Assembly (NCBI GenBank): GCA_964036315.1
Contig: OZ038517.1
Coordinates: forward strand, 51,866,455-51,930,454
Direction: 5' to 3'
Source: Acanthosepion esculentum
Lineage: Eukaryota > Mollusca > Cephalopoda > Sepiida > Sepiidae
Length of the DNA: 64,000 bases
The position numbers and the translations under genes are program-made. The notes below the pieces were generated by a model that did not search any database, had not been told where the DNA came from, and saw only the letters and a program-made list of their open reading frames with translations. Of this stretch, positions 24,786 to 34,538 are shown in pieces; position 1 is the first letter of the stretch, and each line of letters starts with the position of its first letter.

Positions 24786-25008
24786 TGAGAAAGAAAGAAA
24801 GAAAGAAAGGTAATTGAGATGAGGCTTGAGAAAGAAAGAAAGAAACAAACAAACAAACAAACAAGGAAAGGAAGGGTAATTGAGATGAAACTTTAATAAG
24901 AAAGAAAGAAAGAAAGAAAGGTAATTGAGATGAAGCTTGAGAAAGAAAGAAACAAAGAAACAAAGAAACAAAGAAGGGAAGGGTAATTGAGATGAAACTT
25001 TAATAAAA

Positions 25009-25040
<32 letters not shown>

Positions 25041-25142
25041 AGGGTAATTGGGATGAAGCGTGAATAAGGAAGGAAGGAAGGAAGGAAAATAGAGATGAAA
25101 CTTTAATTCATCTTGATTAATTCATCTTAATTAAGCTTGAAT

Positions 25143-25186
<44 letters not shown>

Positions 25187-25264
25187 AAACGGTAATTGGT
25201 ATATAACTTGAATAAGAAAGAAACGAAGAAATAAAGAAAGAAGCAATTGGGATGAAACTTGAAT

Positions 25265-25311
<47 letters not shown>

Positions 25312-25440
25312 GAATGAGGGAAGGAATGAGGGAAGGAAGGAAGGGTAATTGAGATGAAACTTTAATAAGAAAGAAAGAACGAAAGAACGAAAGGATGGGG
25401 TAATTTTGATGACACTTGAATGAAAAAGAAAGAAAGTGAA
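24786..25440. repeat. (GAAA)n array with TAATTGAGATGAA spacers
   Basis: Runs of GAAA are punctuated by a repeated spacer, GGTAATTGAGATGAAACTTGAATAAG, at least seven times. This makes a compound minisatellite with variable unit length. Confidence 0.95.
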
Positions 25441-25704
25441 AAAGGTGGATCTAGAGAATAAGAGTGGAGAAAGAATCAAATGATTTTCCCAAAAGAAGAA
25501 ACATTTCCTAAAATATCTCAGTTATTTTTCGGGGGCGCATATTTATCGCCATCTTCTTTTTGAAAGATTTGTTCTGAGAGCAACAAAAGCAAAGACATAC
25601 AAATGACAAAAAAAAAAACCGCGAGACATATCGTCAATCGTTACAATGCAATTACTGTCTCCATTGCAAAAACCAGCACTTACAAACATTTTTTAACATT
25701 ATTT
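25441..25704. other. No recognisable feature
   Basis: Unique AT-rich sequence with one poly-A run near 25609-25619. Confidence 0.45.
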
Positions 25705-26215
25705 ACATTTGAGTTCGAATTCCAGTCGAATCCATTACATTCACTTACGTGCTAATACTCTTGGGAAAGGTATGGGTCCTCTTCTTCTCCCCCCAACTAT
25801 GGGTAAATAGCAGGATAGACCGGCTTCTATTGCCTTGGATGGCAACTGGTCTACGGCAGAAAGAAATGGCAACCTACTGCGGGAAAAAATATCTGCCTCG
25901 TCAGTCATGTATCGAAAGATACATGATCGCCTAAGCGTGTATCACGCATGGCACATAATTGACTGACTGTCCAGTCGAATACATTACATTTCCTTACATG
26001 CTAATACCCTTGGAAAAGGTATGAATCCTCTTCTTCGCCTCCCCCAGCTATGGTTAAATCGCAGGACACACCGGGTTCTATAGTATTGGATGGCAACTGG
26101 TCTATCGCAGAAAGAAATGGCAACCTACTGCGGGAAAAATATCTGCCTCGTCAGTCATGTATCGAAAGATACATGATCGCCTGAGCGTGTATCACGCATG
26201 GCACATAACTGACTG
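25705..26215 (+). repeat. Dimeric SINE family B
   Basis: Two tandem units (about 25710-25965 and 25970-26215) have the same order: TCGAATCCATTACATTC, a GGGAAAGGTATG block, GGTAAATAGCAGGA, GGATGGCAACTGGTCTA, GCAGAAAGAAATGGCAACC. They end in a perfect hairpin TCATGTATC-GAAA-GATACATGA (25905-25926 and 26155-26176), whose loop is a GNRA tetraloop. The 5' GAGTTCGAATTCC near 25712 resembles a Pol III box B. Confidence 0.8.
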
Positions 26216-26220
26216 ACATT

Positions 26221-26457
26221 TGGACTAATATCCACATCTTTGTTGTTATAATCAACGAAGTTTCTTCGATTTTACCTTCCAGCCTTCCTCAGAGAATCAC
26301 AAACGCGAATAGCTTGTTCTGTCACTGGCCTTGGCCAGGGATATTTAGGTATCTTTTTAGTACAACTTAGTTACTGCTCTCCCTGTTTTCACTGAGATTG
26401 AACTTATTATTACTATGCACTAAATTCACGTACCAATGTTTGCATCCACTGGGCTAT
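26221..26457 (-). repeat. tRNA-headed SINE (family F) with PLE-like 3' hairpin
   Basis: Minus strand: the head has a perfect box A, TAGCCCAGTGG, near 26452 and a box B-like AAGTTCAATCTC near 26400. The body then leads to CTGAGGAAGGC...GAAAC at 26292-26261 and a tail CGTTGATTATAACAACAAAG. The same layout is seen at 26970-27297 and 32904-33195. Confidence 0.7.
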
Positions 26458-26739
26458 TTTACCGTAGAACGATCCAGAGCCTAAAACTTGGAATACTGAA
26501 CTTAATGTTCTTAATGCTTGTTATCTGTTGCTTGCTGTTACGCTTGATATTCGCCTTCGCTTCTCTTTTTTTCTTACTGGCGCCGCTGTAAGCCTTGCCG
26601 TGAAGCTTGGCTCTCTCTGCCATTGTTTCTTTTTCTTCACTAATGGCTCGCATACGGTATCGATTTATATGCTTGGCATTCTGACGAGGGTACCATAATG
26701 GATGGTTAAATAAATGGTTCACTTCGAATATCCCTAAGG

Positions 26740-26880
26740 GTTACTTGGATCTATAGACGCCTGAAGAAGGCTAGAGGGCGCAACGATCGAAACCTTGCTA
26801 TAATAACAACAAAAATAAGGATATTGGTCCGAATGTATGTCATGATGACTCCATTAAGCCAGATATTCGGATAGAAATAG
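26740..26880 (+). repeat. Family F SINE tail (5'-truncated)
   Basis: CTGAAGAAGGC...CGAAACC at 26761-26794, then TTGCTATAATAACAAC and GATATTGGTCCGAATG, match the 3' ends of the full copies. The tRNA head is absent. Confidence 0.65.
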
Positions 26881-26969
26881 TTTTAGGAATTTTGTCGGAT
26901 TCCTCTGCAATTCCTTTCCCTAGTCAACAGAGATCTCAGAAAAAAAAAAGAAAATTCTTGTAAGATTAT

Positions 26970-27297
26970 TTACATGCGGACTGTTGTCCAAGTCGTCATC
27001 ATCACAACATTTCAACTGATGTGTCTTCCGGCCTTCTTCAGGTACTTGTCAAACTGGGAAATCTTCAGGGAATCTCGAACCGAATCCATTATTTAATCTC
27101 CGGGACTGGCTTGTTATTATTCCGCTGATCCGAGTCTTGGGATGTCGCGTTTAGTTCTTTTTTTAGTATCGCTCAGTTGTTGCTCGTCATACAACACCCA
27201 CCCACCCCGTTTCCGCTGAGTGCAAATACACACTGCCCGAATCAGGGATTGAACTTACAATTGTTATATCCCCAAATTCACGAACCACTAGGCTATT
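26970..27297 (-). repeat. tRNA-headed SINE (family F), second full copy
   Basis: Minus strand: box A TAGCCTAGTGG near 27291, box B-like AAGTTCAATCCC near 27250, and a ~200-bp body with GACATCCCAAGACTCGG. The CTGAAGAAGGC...GAAAT hairpin region lies at 27041-27010, with the tail following. Confidence 0.7.
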
Positions 27298-27499
27298 ATC
27301 AGCATCTTCGAACAGAATCACTATATACAAAGTTTATGAATGTTTCCTCATGAGGAAATGACTAATGTTACCATTACCCTTATTCTAGAGCTATTGGCAT
27401 TGCGGGGTATCTATTTTAGTGTCCCTAAAGCGGTTATGTGTTAAGTTCCTAGGGTAATTAATTACACAGACATGTTTTGTTTCGTTTTTTTTTTTTTAA

Positions 27500-27835
27500 T
27501 CATTTCACCCCAAGCAAGATAATAAAACCACTAAGGTGCAAGGTGCTACTCAATCTAAGAAAACAAGAAAACAAAACAAAAAAAAACACGATGAAGGGGG
27601 GGGGAGAACAATAAAATAACAAGAATTAAGAAGACAGAAGATAACGATTGACATTGCATTTAAATTTTTGAAGATCAAAATTGACTTGAAAAGCAAGAAG
27701 CCAGAAGAGAATCCCACAAGCGAGAAGTGTGAGAGAAGAAACTGTTAGCATAGAACTTACGGTTACATCCAGCCATTTTAATTTTCAAATGATGAGACCT
27801 TGCCGCCAATCTAGTACTGTGCTTAAATATTTATG
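27500..27835 (+). repeat. Dispersed repeat family C
   Basis: TTTCACCCCAAGCAAG and CCACTAAGGTGCAAGG are followed by AAGACAGAAGATAACGATTG and GCATTTAAATTTTTGAAGATC. Then come AGCGAGAAGTGTGAGAGAAGAAACTG and GCCGCCAATCTAGTACTG. The same order recurs at 46436-46765, and in part at 52605-52830 and 63845-64000. I cannot place it in a named class. Confidence 0.75.
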
Positions 27836-27875
27836 GTCTAGGTACCATAGAGGAAAGTTGATTAGGACAATTACC

Positions 27876-27880
<5 letters not shown>

Positions 27881-27944
<64 letters not shown>

Positions 27945-27957
27945 TGTGTGTGCGCGC

Positions 27958-27993
<36 letters not shown>
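27881..27993. repeat. (GT)n microsatellite
   Basis: About 110 bp of GT with a GCGCGCGA interruption. Confidence 0.97.
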
Positions 27994-27994
<1 letters not shown>

Positions 27995-28002
27995 CGTGTG
28001 CC

Positions 28003-28640
28003 TCTAGCTAAGATCGAAACCCGACTGAATTGGCGTCATATATAAAATATGGTGGGGGGGCGTATGTGTGGATATAGATATGTTCATAGATAAAAAGGAG
28101 GAGATAGTTCTAAACAGACGGCGATCGATAGATATATAGATAGACAAGCAGTATAACCCGTCTTTGCCCGGGTCTTTCATTACTGGGAATTTTTCCCGTT
28201 CAGTTGAAGCAGTTTAAGTTTAAAGTCATCCCACCCGAAAATCAATATTAGTAACAACATTTGGGGGCAACTGAGGCATATCCCCAAATGGTGGGGGCGC
28301 GCAATTTGAATCGGGGGTGGCCCTGAAAACGGAACAAATATAAAAATAAATAATATTATTGTAATAATTTAAAATATTTGTTTTTATTAAAGCTTTTATG
28401 AAAGATATATATCCAAGAACGGGTAGTAAATAGTCAAATGTTGCTGAGAGTTATAATGGACAGGAAGTAGTGGAGAGCTATTGTCGCCAACAATTTGGAC
28501 TCAAAACAGGCACTGAAGAATTATCTATCAAACAAAAATGTCATCGAAATCGGATGAAAACTGTGGAAATACATAAACATCCAATCACACAGACACACAT
28601 ACATACATTTTGAGAATTATAGATATAAGATAGATAGATA
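28003..28640 (+). repeat. Probable retroposon remnants ending in GATA-like tail
   Basis: 28003-28045 resembles the tRNA-like segment of the hammerhead unit at 31570-31620 (AGATCGAAACCCGACTGAATTGGC). From about 28145 a ~490-bp stretch starts near a TTTGCCCGGG block. It ends GGAAATACATAAACATCC...TTTTGAGAATTATAGATATAAGATAGATAG, as short-tailed RTE-type retroposons do. The assignment is tentative. Confidence 0.4.
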
Positions 28641-28682
28641 TATCAAGGAAGGCGTATTAACATGCAAGTTAATAATTTATTC

Positions 28683-29050
28683 ATATAATCGATTCTCCCG
28701 TCGAATTCGATGTATGAGGGTCAAGAAGATCAGTTCTGAGGAACCGGCAGCCCGACGGCCAGCACATGAGATTTGATTATAGTGGTGAAGGTTTTGTGCA
28801 GAACCATCCACACTTTTTGAAGGGCCGAATACAATGACTTGGTGCACTACGTGCCACAGGGTCGCCAAACGACCCTCCGCGTGTTTGGAATTCAGAGTTG
28901 TCCTTCTCCTAGACTAGTTGCCATCCAAGGCTATAGAACCCAGTCTCTCCTGCTATTTACCCATAGCTGGAGGGAGAAGAAGAGGATTAATAACTTTTCC
29001 AAGTGTATTAGCACGTAAGTGAATGTCGGTATAGTTGGAGAGCCGAGTCG
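28683..29050 (-). repeat. SINE family B, variant 2, with partial head
   Basis: This is a longer copy of the repeat at 2268-2530. On the minus strand it starts GACTCGGCTCTCCAAC at about 29050, cut by (TA)n, passes CACTTACGTGCTAATAC and GGGTTCTATAGCCTTGG, and ends in the variant-2 tail TCTGATC-type...ATTCGACGGGAGAATC near 28690. Confidence 0.75.
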
Positions 29051-29055
<5 letters not shown>

Positions 29056-29102
<47 letters not shown>

Positions 29103-29116
29103 GTATATATATATAT

Positions 29117-29186
<70 letters not shown>

Positions 29187-29207
29187 AATATCAGTGTTTG
29201 AGCCTTT

Positions 29208-29278
<71 letters not shown>
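29056..29278. repeat. Long (TA)n complex
   Basis: Several TA tracts separated by short non-TA words, together about 220 bp. Confidence 0.97.
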
Positions 29279-29279
<1 letters not shown>

Positions 29280-29304
29280 CCTGTGTGTGCGTGTGTGTGT
29301 GTGT

Positions 29305-29470
29305 GCGTGCTTGTGTATTCTGGTCACTTTGATGTATTCAATTGCTAGCAACTATGTCACGATGATAGATTAAAACGGAGAAGTTAGTTCGGTCCGCACT
29401 AGGCGCTCCAGTCTTGGCCTTGTGCAAGATCTAAGCTACGGTTATTAAATTACACTACATTTATTTTTAC
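29305..29470 (+). repeat. tRNA-related SINE (family E), copy 1
   Basis: Shared with 30025-30185 and 33357-33505: a CGATTA(A/T)AAC block, a CTTGGCCTTGTGCAAGATCTAAGC block and GGTTATTAAATTACAC. Copy 3 preserves the most tRNA-like 5' part. Confidence 0.65.
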
Positions 29471-29559
29471 GTAATAAACACTATATAAAATAAAAATGGG
29501 ACGCGAATTTCACGTACGAGCGCCCACTATAATAACGTTTAAATATATATATACGTGTG

Positions 29560-29619
29560 CTGATGCGTGGGGATAGATAGATAGATAGATATGTCAAGGA
29601 ACGTGTATTAAATAATTAA

Positions 29620-29711
<92 letters not shown>

Positions 29712-29748
29712 CATATATATATATATACGTATATATATATATTTATTC

Positions 29749-29779
<31 letters not shown>

Positions 29780-29795
29780 TATTTATTTATTCATG

Positions 29796-29827
<32 letters not shown>

Positions 29828-29833
29828 TATTCA

Positions 29834-29860
<27 letters not shown>
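29560..29860. repeat. Long (TA)n complex
   Basis: About 240 bp of TA with TACATA and TTTATTCA interruptions, after a short GATA tract at 29573-29590. Confidence 0.96.
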
Positions 29861-29864
<4 letters not shown>

Positions 29865-30024
29865 GTAAGTATAGAGAGAGGCAGAGAGAGATTCATATGT
29901 TTATGTAATCCTCCTCATTACTATTTTGTCTTCACGTTAATGTTCCTGTTCCTACTTCATCCACATCCAGTAACCCCTTGTGTCTTAGTGGCTATGCTGC
30001 CTTGCCTGGGGTGAAATTGATTTT

Positions 30025-30185
30025 AAAAGATGTGTGGGTGTATCTACTGGCCAATTGGATGTGATGCTATAAGTTATCGACCTTGTCTCTATGGTCGATT
30101 AAAACGGAGATGTGAATTCAATACTCACTGTGTGATCCATACCTTTGGCCTTGTGTCACATCTAAACTAAGCTTAGTAATTTACA
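30025..30185 (+). repeat. tRNA-related SINE (family E), copy 2
   Basis: TTATCGACCTTGTCTCTATGGTCGATTAAAACGGAG and TTTGGCCTTGTGTCACATCTAAAC match copies 1 and 3. Ends at (TA)n. Confidence 0.65.
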
Positions 30186-30190
30186 CACAC

Positions 30191-30192
<2 letters not shown>

Positions 30193-30246
<54 letters not shown>
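30193..30246. repeat. (TA)n microsatellite
   Basis: About 54 bp of TA. Confidence 0.96.
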
Positions 30247-30249
<3 letters not shown>

Positions 30250-30269
30250 ATTAGGCAGCATGTATTTTA

Positions 30270-30440
30270 TATACAAAGAAATAATCACGCATAGAATCAA
30301 TCAGCAATATTAATGCGATTATTGGCGATATTATATATATATTATAGTATTTTAATGCATACAATATATTCTACTAGCGATGTGATATCGCCAATAATCG
30401 CATTAATATTGCTGATTGATTCTATGCGTGATTGTTTCTT

Positions 30441-30493
<53 letters not shown>
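30270..30493. repeat. Inverted repeat with ~55-bp loop, then (TA)n
   Basis: Arms at about 30270-30330 and 30386-30444 are near-perfect inverted copies. They contain ACGCATAGAATCAATCAGC and GCGATTATTGGCGATA and their complements. TA runs to 30493. Confidence 0.85.
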
Positions 30494-30495
<2 letters not shown>

Positions 30496-31447
30496 CAGGT
30501 GTAACAGCAAAGCTGTTCAAATAGTGTAACACCAACATTGTACAATTGTTAGATGAAGCTTTGAACCGTTGTATCTTAGAAATGATTAAGGATATCTTAC
30601 TGAAATTCTCCGAGGTTTTTATATCACTAAACAATAAGAATGTATTTAGTTCTAAGTTGAAATGACGATCCCTCTTCCTGTTGTGACCTCCTGATCCAAT
30701 TTTCCTCTCGACTGTTAATTATTTTTAAAACTTATTCATCGTTCTCTTGATGGTTCTTGAATGCATTTGAAGATGGAATCCAGACCATGAATGTTGGTAC
30801 CATTACTGAAGGCCTGAATTATCTTTTTCCTCTCACTATTGCTCAGTTGAGAAGACATAGTGGAGCTGACACAATACGATTTTAATCAGTTCTCTTTCCC
30901 TTTCTAGCAGCATAACTGTTGAGGGATCTCCCCTTTTTACACAAATGGACTCACCCAAGGTATACATATACTACTGACAGTGAATACCCGGCAGTTCGTT
31001 AAGTCAAGTCAGACAGTAGTAGTAGTAGAACGTAGAGTCGGCCGAGTAGAATAACGTAGCGGCAAGAGTCATATTAATGAGCACTTAGACTCAGTAAGAA
31101 GTCATACAGCGATACGTCGATACCAAAGACTATATATATTTTCCTACTAACCCGCATTCCTGGAACTACTAACCTGTATTACCAGTTTGTATTATTACAT
31201 TAATACATTTATTTTCCTATCTTCATTCTTGGCGTTTGTTATTATTTGATACCGGATTTCATCCCGGAATCCACAACAATAACTCAAAGGGTTTTTCAGT
31301 AATTCTTACGACAGATGGTGTCAAGATGGCTAAACGTCTTATCCGGAAAAAGAAACTCAATTAGTTTAGTGGTTTTCTAGATATTAAACATTTTGTAGGG
31401 TGGACAATTATGCTGTTACACGATTTGGACAATTTTGATGTTACACA

Positions 31448-31450
<3 letters not shown>
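30496..31450. mobile_element. Internally decayed Tc1/mariner-type element with TIRs
   Basis: The left end, CAGGTGTAACAGCAAAGC at 30496, and the right end, whose complement reads CAGTGTGTAACATCAAAATT at 31450, are similar inverted ends of about 38 bp. A TA lies outside the right end. On the minus strand near 30857-30780, MSSQLSNSERKKIIQAFSNG resembles the first helix-turn-helix of a Tc1-type transposase; a later piece reads NSREENWIRRSQQEEG. No catalytic core is left in 955 bp, so it is non-autonomous. The TIRs are well supported; the HTH reading is weaker. Confidence 0.6.

Positions 31451-31504
<54 letters not shown>
31451..31504. repeat. (TA)n microsatellite
   Basis: TA tract between the transposon right end and the first hammerhead motif. 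Confidence 0.96.
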
Positions 31505-31507
<3 letters not shown>

Positions 31508-31559
31508 ATCTACATACATTTCTGTTTCGATGTATCATAGCTCATCAGTGTGACAAGAC
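31505..31559 (-). ncRNA. Type I hammerhead ribozyme motif, copy 1
   Basis: Minus strand, 55 nt. The core CTGATGA lies at 31547-31541. Stem II strands are GCTAT and ACATC with loop GAT, three of five pairs intact. GAA plus stem III ACA/TGT with a GAAA loop follows, then the cleavage triplet GTA (cut after the A). Stem I has TGT pairing with ACA next to the core, an internal loop, then GAC with GTC at the outer end. All conserved core positions of the hammerhead (CUGANGA, GAAA, UH) are present. Hammerheads self-cleave RNA and are known from satellite RNAs, PLEs and animal retrozymes. Stem II mismatches may weaken this copy. Confidence 0.72.
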
Positions 31560-31812
31560 ATCCGATTGCTTCAAGCCAGGATCGAAATTCGACTGATTTG
31601 GCACCAGTCAGGGACTCTACCCCTAAGATATCGGCGCACGGCAGAGAAAGGGAATCTTTTAACGTATTATATACGTGATGTATACAAACGCCAAATCAGT
31701 ATCCAAGAGCGTTCAATTCATAAATGAAGAGCGATGCGTTAATAGCAGGAGCAGCCACTGTTGAAAATTTCCTGTCTCTATAGTGCTCAATCGGCGAACG
31801 AGAGCATAGATA

Positions 31813-31867
31813 GTCATTTGCATACAAGACTGTTTCGCTGTATCACAGTTCATCAGTGTGGCTAGAC
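31813..31867 (-). ncRNA. Type I hammerhead ribozyme motif, copy 2
   Basis: Minus strand, also exactly 55 nt. CTGATGA; stem II ACTGT/ACAGC with loop GAT (only the first pair, A opposite C, is broken); GAA; stem III ACA/TGT with loop GTCT; cleavage triplet GTA; inner stem I TG-C with one mismatch; outer GAC/GTC intact. Mismatched positions differ from those of copy 1, so the consensus of the two has a perfect stem II, GCTGT/ACAGC. Confidence 0.72.
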
Positions 31868-31878
31868 ATCCGATTGCT

Positions 31879-31879
<1 letters not shown>

Positions 31880-31937
<58 letters not shown>
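31880..31937. repeat. (GATA)n microsatellite
   Basis: About 58 bp of TAGA repeats directly next to hammerhead copy 2. Confidence 0.97.
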
Positions 31938-31938
<1 letters not shown>

Positions 31939-32095
31939 TTTCGTAAAATGCATCTATGGTATGTTTTGATACATATTACTGATGATGCGTGTCGAAACAT
32001 ACAATAAATGTCAGCTATAATATTCACCATGTTGTAATCACACATTGCGGCCTCTCTTGGCAATGTATAGTCCAATAACGTATACATTGCACTAC

Positions 32096-32570
32096 ATACA
32101 CCCTTGTGCAAATTAATTTAAACAGCCGCTTTAGTTTCCTTTCTTTCAAAAGTTAATTTTTTGACCCACGGGAGTGACAGGGTGTAATCGATTTCTATTT
32201 TTTCCTCAGATTAGGCCATTTACAATCTATTTTCGGGGTGTATGATGAAATTTGTTTGGCCTTGAAAAAAATTGCGTCATCCGTGATTGCATCCGATTTT
32301 CATCACCCCCAGACACTATTGTTTCGACTGTCGATTAGCTGTCCTACAGCCATTGTCTTCAATGGACGTTACTCCGAGGAGGCGTATAAAAATTGTAACG
32401 CTGCTCGAACTGACTGGCAAGCCTTACCAGTGAGAAAATCAATGTACTATAGATTGGCCCGGAAACTCTCCTGATTTATATGTAATCGAGAATTTGGAGT
32501 CAATTTCAAAGGAACGACTTCGTGGAATGGACATACAAAGTACTATTATGTGCACTTAATTTGAACAAGG
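32096..32570 (+). pseudogene. Internally deleted Tc1-like element
   Basis: The left part, ACACCCTTGTGCAAATTAATTTAAACA near 32098, resembles a Tc1 TIR. At 32362 an ATG opens MDVTPRRRIKIVTLLELTG, the start of Tc1-type transposases (first HTH). After a stop the frame jumps to [27 protein letters not shown] at 32452-32560, the C-terminal block that holds the third catalytic region of DD34E enzymes. Everything between is deleted, and the right end is lost in (TA)n at 32573. The element is dead. The two blocks are clear even though they lie only about 30 bp apart. Confidence 0.75.
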
Positions 32571-32572
<2 letters not shown>

Positions 32573-32624
<52 letters not shown>

Positions 32625-32682
32625 ACATTTATATTATGTTTAACGTTCTAATGTTAAATAAATTGTCGGACTATGTCCAATT

Positions 32683-32737
<55 letters not shown>
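32573..32737 (-). repeat. (TA)n tracts around a family A SINE end
   Basis: TA tracts at 32573-32620 and 32687-32737 flank a piece with AAAGACATTTATATTATGTTTAACGTTCT and ATAAATTGTCGGACTATGTCCAATTC. That piece is also seen at 41507-41728 and is the end of SINE family A. Confidence 0.75.
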
Positions 32738-32740
<3 letters not shown>

Positions 32741-32756
32741 TATATTTCTGAGATGA

Positions 32757-32903
32757 GGTATATGTACACTATTTACATTATTCGGACTATTGTCCTCATC
32801 TTTGTCGCCATATTTATTACAACGTTTCGGCCGTTGTACGATCCGGCCTTCTTCAGGTGTTTGGAATGTCGAACTGAATCTAACCAACGCCTTTATCCAC
32901 TGT
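32757..32903 (-). repeat. Family F SINE 3' part, inverted
   Basis: The minus strand reads CCTGAAGAAGGCCGG, a stem-forming stretch, CGGCCGAAACGTTGTAATAAATATGG and a tail GTCCGAATAATGTAAATAG. The hairpin region is 32825-32856. It lies head to head with the next copy. Confidence 0.75.
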
Positions 32904-33194
32904 GCCATGTGTCTTTGAGGCGTTGGTTAGATCCAGTGACAGGACGCAAAGAGTGTGAGTTCAATACCCGGTTAAGGTAGTGGAGAACTTGCAGAGGGGA
33001 ATTAACAGGAGATAACTGATAACTGACATCCATATACATGGCACGTGGAACTAGAACAGTCTACCCCAGTGAGCGAAATAAAGGGGTCAGTTCGATATTC
33101 CAACCACCTGAAGAAGGCCGGAGCGTACAACGGCCGAAACGTTGTAATAAATATGGCGTCAAAGATGAGGATAATGGTTCGAATAATGTAAATA

Positions 33195-33195
<1 letters not shown>
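32904..33195 (+). repeat. tRNA-headed SINE (family F), full copy
   Basis: The head at 32908-32975 has TTTGAGGCGTTGGTTAGATCC and a box B-like GTGAGTTCAATACC. The body runs to CCTGAAGAAGGCCGG...CGGCCGAAAC at 33107-33140, then GTTGTAATAAATATGGCG and a tail CGAATAATGTAAATAG, ending at (TA)n. The stem GGCCG/CGGCC is perfect in this copy. Confidence 0.75.
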
Positions 33196-33196
<1 letters not shown>

Positions 33197-33234
<38 letters not shown>

Positions 33235-33314
33235 TGGCGTGGGGGGTTGTGGAAATATATATATCAAGGAACGTGTATTAATACGTAGTATAATTTATTT
33301 ATATATATAATGTG

Positions 33315-33356
<42 letters not shown>
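33197..33356. repeat. (TA)n and (GT)n tracts
   Basis: TA at 33197-33231 and 33316-33340, then GT to about 33355, with about 80 bp of unassigned sequence in between. Confidence 0.93.
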
Positions 33357-33505
33357 TCGTGATCTGGCCACTTCGATGTGGTGCAATCGTTACCAACCTT
33401 GTCTAGATGATCGATTATAACCAAGAATGATTTCGATCCTCACTAAGTGCTCTATGCTAATGAACGTGTACCACATCGCAGCTACGGTTATTAAATTACA
33501 CGACG
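33357..33505 (+). repeat. tRNA-related SINE (family E), copy 3
   Basis: The best-preserved copy: GATGTGGTGCAATCGTTACC (compare the D-arm of tRNA-Asn-like genes), GATCGATTATAACC, then a box B-like GATTTCGATCCTCAC. The tail is CTACGGTTATTAAATTACACGACG. It is flanked by microsatellites. Confidence 0.65.
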
Positions 33506-33508
33506 TAC

Positions 33509-33509
<1 letters not shown>

Positions 33510-33573
<64 letters not shown>
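33510..33573. repeat. (GT)n microsatellite
   Basis: About 64 bp of GT. Confidence 0.97.
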
Positions 33574-33574
<1 letters not shown>

Positions 33575-33790
33575 TGCTTTACTCAAATTGATGTTTCTGT
33601 AGCCTCCATCTTTGAGTTTCATTTTTCTTCCATTTTGCTTGTATGAGAACACCTTACACCTTATCAGCGGAAACTCGATATGCTGCTCGGATGAATAGGG
33701 GTTTATCCTGAAAAATTAACCAATATCGGTTGGCTGATACTAATTTCATTATGAACAAATTGGCTTACATAATAAACTCAGATGTAGATT

Positions 33791-33791
33791 A

Positions 33792-33853
<62 letters not shown>

Positions 33854-33888
33854 TTGAACAGACTGAGATAGATTTGAATTGAATGAGG

Positions 33889-33949
<61 letters not shown>

Positions 33950-33964
33950 TTGAACAGATTTAGG

Positions 33965-34019
<55 letters not shown>

Positions 34020-34054
34020 TTGAACAGACTGAGATAGATTTGAATTGAATGAGG

Positions 34055-34111
<57 letters not shown>

Positions 34112-34143
34112 TTGAACAGACTGAGATAGATTTGAATTGAATG

Positions 34144-34184
<41 letters not shown>

Positions 34185-34202
34185 TGAACAGACTGAGATA
34201 GG

Positions 34203-34241
<39 letters not shown>

Positions 34242-34274
34242 GTTTGAACAGACTGAGATAGATTTGAGCAGAGT

Positions 34275-34316
<42 letters not shown>

Positions 34317-34484
34317 TGAACAGACTGAGATAGATAGAGAGAGAGAGAGAGAGAGATTTGAACAAACTGAGATAGATTTGAGCAGAGTAAGATAGATAGA
34401 TAGATAGATATGAACAGACTAAGATAGATAGGTAGATAGATAGAGAGAGAGATTTGAACAGACTGAGATAGATTTGAGCAGATT

Positions 34485-34538
<54 letters not shown>

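Larger units (their letters stand above)
31505..31880 (-). mobile_element. Retrozyme-like unit: hammerhead direct repeats 308 bp apart
   Basis: The two hammerheads start exactly 308 bp apart in the same orientation, each followed on the minus strand's 5' side by CAATCGGATGTC. The ~250 bp between them holds no open frame. It includes a tRNA-like stretch read on the minus strand (GGTAGAGTCCC, then ACTGGTGCC and AATTTCGATCCTGG, box B-like) at about 31635-31570. A monomer of this size bounded by type I hammerheads is the layout of small animal retrozymes and of hammerhead satellite DNAs. Only one full unit plus one extra ribozyme is present; (TA)n and (GATA)n cut the ends. Confidence 0.6.

Noticed and set aside
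32825..33139. Calling the CTGAAGAAGGC...GCCGAAAC stretches hammerhead ribozymes outright
   Set aside because: All copies carry one extra A between CTGANGA and stem II, and I could not find stems I and III; recorded as hammerhead-like only.
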